A DNA stretch of 64,000 nucleotides from Quercus robur (Eukaryota > Streptophyta > Magnoliopsida > Fagales > Fagaceae). The stretch spans positions 47,403,854 to 47,467,853 of the forward strand of contig NC_065536.1 in NCBI RefSeq assembly GCF_932294415.1, written 5' to 3'. A program made the translations under genes and the position numbers. This document shows, in pieces, positions 24,191 through 34,500 of this stretch; position 1 is the first letter of the stretch, and each line of letters begins with the position of its first letter. The notes below the pieces were generated by a model, which had not been told where the DNA came from, made no database searches, and saw only the letters and a program-made list of their open reading frames with translations.

Positions 24191-25243
24191 CCCTGAATCT
24201 CCACCCACTAATGTCTTCGGTTTTCCATGGTAAACCGATGGTCAACCACTGTCGTTGGTGTCTGCTGATTACCAATCACAATTTTTTTTTAATATAAAAT
24301 ATATATTCCATGGCATTTTTTGGGAGAATTTTCATAAATGTAGCCAAAGCATTTAAAAATAATTTCTTATATTTTCATTTGAAAACATTTTTCATCGAAT
24401 CAAACACAGATCCATCCTCTAACATATATCTGACTGAACAACAAGATAAGCAATAGTAACTTTGGAATTGAAAAGTTACTTGATTAGTTGATTTGGTTGA
24501 TTTATTTATTTACTTGATTAAGAAATTCTATTTTGTTGAGAACTGAATTGAAAATTTGTTGCAAATAAGGTGTCTACACCTTTTTAAAATTAAAAAAAAA
24601 AATAGTTGTATGTTTTAAAACTTCAAATCTAAGACAAAGTGGACTTTGAGAAATTGATTTTCTAACGGTTATTTACGAAGTACCAAGTCTTAAATTATTT
24701 AACTTTGAGGGAAAAAAAAAAAAAGAAAAAGAAAAAGAAAGGCTTACGAGTATGTGAATTGTGAAGGACTAGAATTTTAAAATTTAAAACTTTTACTTTT
24801 CTTGAGCACGACGAAATATTATTAACTCATTTGATGGCTTAAAGTTTGATCTTTTTTTTTTTCTATAAAAAGAAAATTTATTTTAGGGGTTTGTCATGTG
24901 CTGTAATTATATCATTGGACAAATACATAAGTTTTGAATGTGAATAATTATAAAAATTTCTTTATAAAAATAAATAAATAAATAAAACATCAACCACGCT
25001 CATTCAAAAATAGTGTGTGATAAGATTAGTTGTGAATTTTTTTTTTTTTTTTTTTTTTGAGAATACACACAAGGGAGAAGAAATGTGGTTTTAACATAAA
25101 GGAACATTACAAATTTCACTCAAAATACATTATACTTTTAAGGGAAGACTAATTGTGATTGATCTAAAATAAACCTATATATTTTGTCTATAAGCTTAAG
25201 CCAATGAGATTTTGACATGTAAATGATTAAAATTAATTCTCTT

Positions 25244-25291
25244 TGGGAACAATCATAATTTTTTTTTGAGAATATGGGAACAATCATAATT
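25244..25291. repeat. Micro-insertion with exact 17-bp duplication
   Basis: TGGGAACAATCATAATT lies at 25244-25260 and 25275-25291. Between and overlapping them is a T run followed by GAGAATAT (minus strand: ATATTCTCAAAAAAA). The same T-run+GAGAATA signature recurs at about 25040-25065. Confidence 0.6.
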
Positions 25292-25538
25292 AATTACTAC
25301 TACCTTCTAAAAAATATCAATTACTACTAATCATATGTGTTTAACCCCAGTTCTAATAATGTATGATTTGACTTAATGTTTTAATTTGGTGGTCCGATTT
25401 TTCATATGATGAGTCCCTTTAATCGTTAGGAGTTCTAATGATGTTTGAAATTAAGCTCTTATTCATCTAACAATCTAATTGACATTTATATCATTTGTTG
25501 TCAACATTACCATTCTACCCTTGAGCAATGAGCTGCTT

Positions 25539-25574
<36 letters not shown>

Positions 25575-26013
25575 TTTAAAGCAAAAATTTTATGTCTTAA
25601 AACATGAAATCTAAGACAAAGTGGACTTTGAGAAATTGATTTTTTGAGGTGGGTGTAGAAGGTCCAAGTCGTATATTGTTTGTTTGTTTTCTTTTAAGAT
25701 TTAGCGCGTTAATTGGGAAGGATTGGATTTTTAAGATTTAGAAAATTTATTTTTTCTTATTAAAAAAAGGGTAAAATGCCCTTATACCCTGACATATGGC
25801 AAAATTAAACTCGTTACACCCGATTTTCAATAAATGACATTTCACCTTCAAATGATAAAAATAATTAACACCCGCACACTTTTTAAAAATTATTTTTTGG
25901 GACAAAGTGTCAATTATTTTAATCATTTAGATGGTGGAAAATGGAGCGTATGTCATTTATTTTGATCCTTTGGAGGTGGAGTGTTATTTATTCAAGAAAA
26001 ACAAATTGAGGCA

Positions 26014-26994
26014 AAAATATCATTTTGGTTTCTACATTTTGTTACTTTCAATTTGACCTATACATTTTGGTAGCAGTTAATTTAGTCTTTATCGTTATTT
26101 CACTAACGAAAAATGCTTATGCGACGCACAAATGATTAAATGTTGATGTGTCTAAATTTTATTGGTCCATATCAATGATTAGATGGCAAAACATGTCACA
26201 TTAGTATTTAAAAATATTTTTCTTTTTTACCATTTTTTTTTTGTTTTCTTTTAATTTTATTGGACAAAGTTGAAGTTGAATTGAGTGATGACAAAAACAA
26301 AGCTTTCAAATGGTAAAGTAGAGGCACATAGAAAGTGTTGTTGCTCCGAGTTGATGCTGGAGACTTCAATTCCAATGTTGAGCTCTCTCTCGCTGGTCCA
26401 GATTCCCCCAATTTGAGTTGTTTGGGTCTTTTTGTTTCGAAGGTGGTGGTTTTGCTTTATGGTGCTAGGTGTTGAAACGATGGTGGTTGGGTGGTGGACT
26501 GGTGGTAGATTTGGTTTTTACAATATTTTTGGTAGATTTATGGTATATTTATTAGAATTTGTTATTGTGATTAAAATTTATGATTTGTTGTTGAAGGTTT
26601 TATGAAATTAGTTATTGAGTGTTTGATTTGTTGTGTGTTTGGTTGCCATGAAAGAGAAAGAAAGAATTGCAAGTAAGCTTTTTATATTTTTTTTAATTGA
26701 GGAATTAATTTTTTGCTTCTTTTTTTCTAATTATTATTATTTTTTCTTTAAAATGTTGATGTGGTATATTTTAAATGTTAATCAAACATTTTTTAATTTT
26801 ATTTTACTAGTCAGGTCAACTTTAAGTATGCCAATTGTGTAATTTGTGTGCTACATAAGAATTTTTATTAGTGATATAATGGTAATTACTAAATTGTTTG
26901 CAAGTTGAAAATAATATGATCCAAATTGACTGCTATCAAAATGTAGGAACTAAACTGAAAATGACCCAAAATATAGGGACCAAAATGATATTTT
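26014..26994. mobile_element. Mutator-like non-autonomous element with long inverted ends
   Basis: AAAATATCATTTTGG (26014-26028) is exactly inverted at 26980-26994. Similarity between the arms continues about 70 bp inwards (..TTACTTTCAATTTGACC.. against the inverse of ..AACTAAACTGAAAATGACCC..). Long arms and about 1 kb of unrelated interior suit a Mutator-like or Pack-MULE element. The interior 26250-26520 is less AT-rich and could be captured host sequence. A 9-bp target duplication was not found. Confidence 0.55.
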
Positions 26995-27193
26995 ATTTTT
27001 TATTTTTTAAATCCTAAAAAGAGGAGTTTAATAAATATTGTTAACTTATACATTTGGAGGGTTTAAATATTGTTTATTTTAAGTGTTTGTTATTGTTATG
27101 TCATTGGTTCGATACATAACTTTCGAATGTTGATGATTAGAAAATTTTCTTTAAAAAAATTTTAAAATCTGAACAGCACATATACATGTGATA

Positions 27194-27277
27194 GGATTAG
27201 TTGTAATTTTTTTTTTTTTTTTTGATGGGAGGATTAGTTGTAATTTTTTTATTTGATGGGAAGGATTAGTTGTAATT
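27194..27277. repeat. Three copies of a 15-bp direct repeat separated by T-tail spacers
   Basis: GGATTAGTTGTAATT is found at 27194-27208, 27231-27245 and 27263-27277. Each spacer is a T run followed by GATGGGA. This looks like two successive tail-only retroinsertions at one site, or one insertion followed by slippage duplication. Confidence 0.6.
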
Positions 27278-28039
27278 GATCTCAAATAAAACTAAAAAAT
27301 TAAATGAAAATCATAAAGTGTATTATAAGCATAAAATCACATTGTTTTGGTAGGTAGTGTTCAGATCTAAAGCTTCTATGTTTTTGTACAAGTAGATTAA
27401 AACTCTATTAGGTTTTATCATTAAATTGAGCCTATATAAGAATCCGATTAGAGATATATGTGGCGTCCAAGAGCAAAATATGGAGAAAGAGACTAGACGA
27501 ACATTATCTTTGCTTTGGGCCGAGTTGACTCACATCAAAAATAGTCCAAGAGCCTTTCCCTTCACACAAGACTTTTTCCCCTGTCAAGTTTTTAAAAGAT
27601 TTAAAAAATAAAAATAAAAATAAAAGTAACTTTATTTAGAATAATGCTAAAGATACAAATTTTTTTATAAATTTTTTTACAAATTGTTAATGTGTTGAAT
27701 GATTATTAGTAGTTAAAAAAGTAAGATTAATGATGGATCTAAATGAAAACCAATAAGAAATTAGTCACATGAACATTTTGTAAAATTACGGTAAAATAAT
27801 ATGCGATGGTAGCATTATTATTTTTCTTAAAAGGGTTAAGTAAAAAATAATAATTATTATTATTTTTGAATTAAAAGGAAATTCTATTATCTCTATGCTA
27901 TTTTTGAGTAAAAGGAAATTCTATATTAGATTTAGGAGAAGGGGGATATGAAATTGTGTATATTGTTGAATAAGCAAAGCAAGCTGTTGAAATCATATTT
28001 ACTTGTTTAGTTGATTTGGCTGTTCTGACTACCACCCAA

Positions 28040-28060
28040 ACCCTCTCCTCACCCTTTTCT

Positions 28061-28091
<31 letters not shown>

Positions 28092-28300
28092 ACAAGTGCT
28101 CTCTCTCTCTCTCTCTCAAATACTGATTTTCCAAACCCTAGAATCCCTGAAACTCCAAAAAATCCCCAATTTCACAACCACCTCTCTCTCTCTCTCTCTT
28201 TCTCTCTCTGTGTGTTCTCGGAGCTCTCTTTAATCCAGTGAGTGTGTGTGTTCGCTTTGCTTCTTTAGATCTTTCTCTCTCTCTCTATCTCTCTCGTTCT
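28040..28300 (+). promoter_or_regulatory. CT-rich 5' leader of GYF-domain gene
   Basis: Several (CT)n runs (about 28063-28088, 28099-28117, 28181-28208, 28273-28293) lie just upstream of the ATG at 28341. Pyrimidine-rich leaders of this kind are common in highly expressed plant genes. The transcript start itself cannot be read. Confidence 0.5.
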
Positions 28301-28340
28301 TGCTCAAGTTTCGCGACCCGACGACCGTTCGATTCCTGAT

Positions 28341-28495
28341 ATGGCGGAAGGCAAGCTCGATCTGCCAGACGATCTCCTCTCATCTAAGCCGTCCGATCAC
28401 TCCTGGTCCGCCAAAGGTACTACCTACTACCACTACTACTTCACCATGCTCTTCTCGCTCTTTACTTCATTCTTTTGCTTTCAATGTTTATCGGT

Positions 28496-28528
<33 letters not shown>

Positions 28529-31500
28529 CTCGATTTGCGTACGTATTTGATGGATTTGATAGATGCGGATTCGATGCGAGGTTTAGGGCTTTGTTGATCT
28601 GAAACCATCTCTTATTCCTTGTGTGCTCCACTATTTCATTTTCTGTTTTTTTTTTCAACCTCAGCTTCGTCAATTAGGGTTTCCTCCATTTTTTTTTCTG
28701 TTTATTGCTCAGACTTCAGATCAAAGCGCGAATTTTTTTTTTTTTTTTTGAATTTGGTTATTTGATTGATTTACTGTTTTTCAATTTCTGGTTTATGCGG
28801 GGGTTAGGAATTTGCGTGTATTGCATATAATTTCGTTTTGAAATTGTGTTTAAAGTAGTTTCTTTGTCACTTCGTTTCGGTTTAATTTAGTGGAATTGGC
28901 ATTGATTTCGTGCTTGTGATTTGGGAATGTAGTTATTGATTTTTTTGCTTTCATATGTTTAGAGCTATGAAGATTTTGGTTCAGTGCCTGGAGTGTTTTT
29001 TTTAGTGCCCAATTCAGCTTTTTTTATCTTTCAGCGAAAGTTTTTTGTTAGTTATTTTCTCTCTATTGGATTGCTTGTATGCTGAACATGTTTGTTACAT
29101 TGAAAATGAAAGCTTAACATTTATTTTTGTGCTTTAATCTATGTTCATACTGTGCCAGTGGAAGCTTCGGGTGGGAATGATGAGGATAAGGTGCTTATGG
29201 GGTTACTTGATGAGTCAAAAGGTACCGTTGTATTGTTTGATTCGTTTGATGTGAAATGATGAACTATTGAGGCCTATCCGTGTTTGTTGCTATTACTTGG
29301 TCTCTTGTTTTTGGTCTGATGTTTTTAATTTTCACTATTGCAGATCAATCAGCCTCAGAAAGCAGCATACCTCTATCTCCCCAGTGGCTTTATGCCAAAC
29401 CGACTGAGCCTAAGATGGTATAACTTTAATCTGGCCTATTATAATATAATCTTGTTTTTACTTCAGTAACTCCTAGTTCTGGATTTAGGCTTTATGCTAT
29501 ATGCATGTATACCATATTTACCTGAACTTTTAAGGTGAAACTGAGAGGCGTACTTCACACAGCTGTAGTCCAAAGTGCATATATGCCTTACTCTTAGTTA
29601 CCTGTTAATCATCAGATATTCTCCTAGGCATTAGAATATATTTGGCTTTATGGCTGTTCAAATAACAGAAATATGGACAATAAAGTAGCTGTCAACTTAG
29701 AGTTGCACAGGTAAAAGTCTCAAATTTAAGAGGCGTTCTTCAGTTTGGAGTATGCATCTCAGGGTATGTTGGCTGCAGCTTCCCTTTTGTATATCATATT
29801 TCAATTTCAAGTAACAGGAGAACGATGAAAATTAAGTGCAAATACTGTTGCACATTTTGTCTGATCTGTGAAAATTGATATTTTGTAAGTTCTGTAACTT
29901 TTGCCTACTATATTTATCATTGATGTTTTATCCTAATATTTATCTGTGAGAAGGTTGGGTTGACATGGTTTGGACGTGATTTGGAAGCTTGTGAACACAT
30001 TTGTGTGAAAGAACTTTAATATTATCGTGCAAGTAAAAAGGCAAAGGGATGCCTCGAATGATATGGGTTGAAATTATAGGGAAAGACGTGGTCATGTGGT
30101 AAATGGGAAATGATGGAGGTGATAGGGAAGCCTTTTTTTTTTTTTTTTTTTTTTTTTGAGGATCAGTAACAAAAGAACTCCATTAATATAAAGAATACAA
30201 GAAAAGGGCTGAGGTCCAAGCACACAGGGATTATACAAAGGGCTCTCTAAGCGACCAAGTTTGGAACACTATTTTTCTTTGTCTCAAGTGGTCCATTTGG
30301 ATGAAATACAATTTCCAGTCTTTTGAAGGGGTTAAATACCTGTTGCTTCAATTGAAGCATTTTTTCCCCTTAAATCACTTTTTGATTGGATTAAGAACAT
30401 TGGGGATCTTAATTGTTCTTTCTTGTAGTTCCTAGATCTTTGTAATTTTAGGATTTAACTTTTAATTTGTTATCTCATGTACTCCCCATTTACGTCCGTT
30501 CTTGCACTTCTACCTGTTCTTTTAAAATAAACTTATAAAAATAATTAAACAGGGACATAGTATAGATAGAATTAGTGGTGAAAAAGGATCCATTTAGCCA
30601 ACCCCAATTAGTTGAGATTAAGGCTTGAGTTCAGCTGATCTCCTACTCCATACAAATTTATGTCCAAAGAAGATAATGAGTAGTGTTTTATTCCTTACTT
30701 GGTATTGCTAAAATGGTTACTTTTAGAAAGCATATGATTTGTTTGATTTCTCTTCTGTGTCTAAACGTAGACCCTTATTTTGGTATAATAGCTAGGCTCT
30801 TAGCCCGTCCTTAAGTTGGTACCATGCCAGATGTTTGTGCCTTCTTTTCAATTGATTCTTGCCCTTATACCTCAGCTTTTCAATTCAAGTGGAGTCCGTG
30901 ATCAGTGTTTAATGTAACAGAATACATTGTGTTTATATACTGATCCACTTGCCAGTCCTATTTCATGAATTTTAAAGCAACTTCAGCAATTTGATGATGG
31001 AATTTTTTATAACTTTTGAAATTTATTAGACAGCTGATTTTCAGTGTATATTTTATCTGCTCATTCATTTTATGATTTTTAGTATTTTCATCTTATGACA
31101 GTATGATAAGGTTCATTTGGAGATTCACAATTTGACATTCAGTCATAAGGAATTATATATTTAGTGTAATTTCATTGTTGACAGGAAATGCGTGGTCCAA
31201 CTTCAGTGTCTCTTGGTAATCCTACTGATCCCAATCAAAAAGACAATTGGCGTCTGGATGGATCTGAGGACAAAAAGGATTGGAGGAGGACTGCTGCTGA
31301 CAGTGAAATTAGCCGCCGCTGGCGTGAAGAGGAAAGAGAAACTGGCTTACTTGGTGGTAGAAGAGATCGTAGGAAGGCTGAGCGCCGTGTTGACAATGTC
31401 TCAATGAGAGAAACCGTCGAGAGTAGGGCATTGCCTACCTCGGATCGGTGGCATGATGGTCGTAATTCTGGGCATGAAACACGGCGTGATAGCAAATGGT

Positions 31501-34500
31501 CTTCTAGGTGGGGCCCTGAGGACAAAGATAAGGAATCCCGAACTGAGAAGAGGACAGATCTGGAGAAAGAAGATGCTCACAATGACAATCAATCTTTTGT
31601 GGGTAGCAACCGTTCAGTTTCTGAGCGTGACTCTGATTCTCGTGATAAATGGAGGCCACGCCATAGAATGGAGGTTCATTCTGGTGGTTCTAATGCCTAC
31701 CGTGCTGCACCTGGATTTGGACTTGAGAGAGGACGAGTAGAGGGTTCAAACATGGGATTTACCCTTGGACGAGGGAGGTCAAATGTTGTTGGGAGAGGTT
31801 CATCTACTGGTCCCATTGGTGCTGCAGATAAAAGCGAAAGTGTCCCGGGGAGACCAAGCCACTCTGTTGATTCTTTTTGCTACCCAAGGGGAAAGCTTCT
31901 TGACATATATCGGAGGCAAAAGCTTGATCCATCTTTTACAATTATGCCAGACGATATGGAGGAGTTAGCCCCCATTACTGAAGTAGGCTTTATAGAACCA
32001 TTGGCTTTTGTTGCTCCTGATGCTGAACAGGAGGTAATGATGGAATTCCTGTATTTAATTTTCTTGTTCTTCTGGTGCCATTTTTTTTTATAAGTGATGT
32101 CAATTTTGTGTAATAACAAAACTATTCTTTTTCGTATAATTTTCTAAAGTCTTTTGCGCCTTGTAATTGGGTCATGTGATGCTAACAGGCCATCCTTGGT
32201 GATATACGGAGGGGAAAGATCACTAGCAGCGGGATGGTGTACAGTTTGTATAGAAAGGGGAGATCAACTGAAAATGTTACAGGTATTCTCAGCTCAAATG
32301 CTATGCTTTTAATTTCTGCTTGTATTCTTGGTCTAAATCTTTAAAAACATTCATTGTATAGGTGTTGAAGACTTAGACTCCACTGAGCAAAATCAGGGTA
32401 TCCTACTCCCAGCTTCCAATGATGAGGCTGCTGATACTTCACAAGAAGCTGCAACTGATGATGTATATCAAGCTGACGATGATGGTACCTTGTGGAAATA
32501 TGGTTCCAAGAGGAATGCGGTAGATGGTGAGTTACTGTTTAACTTAGCATTTGGAGCTCATATTTTGAACCACTTTATACAACTTTACTAGTTAATTCTA
32601 TTTCTTAAAGATTCTAAACGTTCTTCATTTACAGAAAAATATATTAAAGAAGCAGAAGATAATGTTATTGGAGCAATCAATGGGTTGGAAGATGGATTAG
32701 CCCCAATAATTTCAGAAAGTAATGGTGTCTGTGGTGCCACAGAGATTGATGGTGCTCAGCATAGTGCTTCTCAGATGAATATTGGTGAAAAATGGCAGAT
32801 GGCGGATTCTGATTTTGCCAAGCATGTTCAGTTTGATGGCATTGAGTTTTCCACTTCATTTGACCTAAGATCCAAACTTCCCGATGATTCAAATTCTCTC
32901 TTTGTTGTGCCCTCTCCTGAGCAGAATCAAAGTAGAAACAGTCAGGCAAATGACTTGGATAGGGTAGCCCCACCAGAGGAGTTAAGTTTGTACTACGTTG
33001 ACCCTCAAGGGGTGACCCAGGGACCATTTGTTGGGGCTGACATCATTTTATGGTTTGAACAAGGTTTCTTTGGGACAGACTTGCCAGTCCGCTTGGCAGA
33101 TGCTCCTGAAGGAACACCTTTCCAAGAACTGGGTAAGGTATTGCCTTACCTGAGAGCCAAAGACGGATATGACAATAGCACTGAACCAAACTCTAAGCTA
33201 GAACATTGTGGTGCCTTTGAGGAACAGTTGGACACTAGTTTACCTGCTTCTGCTTCTGTTATGGAAATTAATTCATCATCAGTAAATGACCTGTGCCCGA
33301 CATCGACTGAGTTTAACAGCCTTTCAGCTCAGCATGTTCAGTCAAGAGTATCTGAGCCTGAAGTTTCATTACAACTGCCACATTCTGAGGGTCAACAAAG
33401 CTTCCATAAGCTCATTACACAAGATGAAGGTTTATTTCCTATTATTAATGTTTCCTTTTTTAAAAAAAAAAAAAAAATTGGGTCTGTTTCCTTTCCAATC
33501 TTACTAATGAATGATTTTCGTTTTTCCTCCCTTCAGAAATTGTGTTTCCTGGAAGACCTGCAGACAAGGGTTATTCTATTGCAAAATCTTCTGGGAGCAG
33601 TCGTCATTCTACAGACAATCCTATCAGCCACCCTTCTCTTCCAAATGAATTGACAGAACCTGGTGTACCAATTCAGAATGATAATAAGTTGCACCCCTTT
33701 GGCTTGCTTTGGTCTGAGCTTGAAGGTCATACAAAACAAGCAAAGTCATCCGCTCCATCCACCATGGGAAGGGCTGCTCCATTTGGTGCTATGGGTGATC
33801 CAGCTCTTGCTGCAGAGACATGGTCTGATGTTTATAGGAAAAATGCTCATGTTGACCCCAACTTGTATCAAGATGCCATGGCTGCTCGCCATTTGTCACT
33901 CATGGAACAGGAATCCAACCATTTTGATTTAGCAGAGCAGCTTATGGCACAACAATTTCAGCAGCAGCAGCAGCAGCAGCAGCAACTCCAACAACGATCT
34001 ATGTTGTCTCCTCATGCACACATAAATGAATCAGTTTTAGAACATGTGCCTACTCAGACTCTTTTACACCAACAGTTGGCCAATCGTTCTGCTCCAGATT
34101 TGGATCATCTGTTGACACTTCAGCTGCAACAGCAGCGGCAAATTCAGTTCCAACAACAACAACATCAATTGCATCAACAGCAGCAGTTTCATCAACAGCA
34201 AAAGCTTTTGCAGGAGCAAAAGATTTTGCAGGAACAAAAGCTTTTGCAGGAGCAAAAGCTTTTGCAGGAGCAACAGCAATCTCAAGTCCGGCAGGTGCTT
34301 CTTGAACAGTTGTTTCGAAGTCAAATGCATGATCCTGGCCTTGGGCAGTCACATGTTGATCCTCTCAGAGCCAATCATCAGGCTGTATTAGAGCAGCTTC
34401 TTCTACAAGAAATGCAACAACGGTCTCATCATCCTTCAAGGCATAATGAACCATCTTTAGAGCAGATTATGCAAGCTAAATTTGGTCATATGCCACAACA

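Larger units (their letters stand above)
24585..27300 (+). repeat. Local direct duplication of about 600 bp, second copy split by insertion
   Basis: Copy A (24585-25175) and copy B (25575-27300) share AAATCTAAGACAAAGTGGAC (about 24628 and 25591), an ATACATAA..TTTCGAATGTTGATGATTA-like block (about 24925 and 27113), GTGATAAGATTAGTTGT (about 25018 and 27189) and GATTGATCTAAAATAAA-like blocks (about 25159 and 27276), in the same order and orientation. Copy B is longer by about 1.1 kb, almost all of it the inserted element at 25775-27010. Confidence 0.65.
23230..28030. other. Repeat-rich spacer, no host gene seen
   Basis: AT-rich DNA between the SINE and the GYF gene. It contains a MITE (23850-24190), a local duplication (24585-25175 against 25575-27300), a Mutator-like element (26014-26994) and two micro-insertion sites (25244-25291, 27194-27277). 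No open frame looks like a host protein. Confidence 0.6.

Noticed and set aside
34050-34352. Ala/Pro/Lys-repeat minus-strand frame opposite the Gln-rich GYF region
   Set aside because: Shadow of the repetitive coding strand, not an independent gene.
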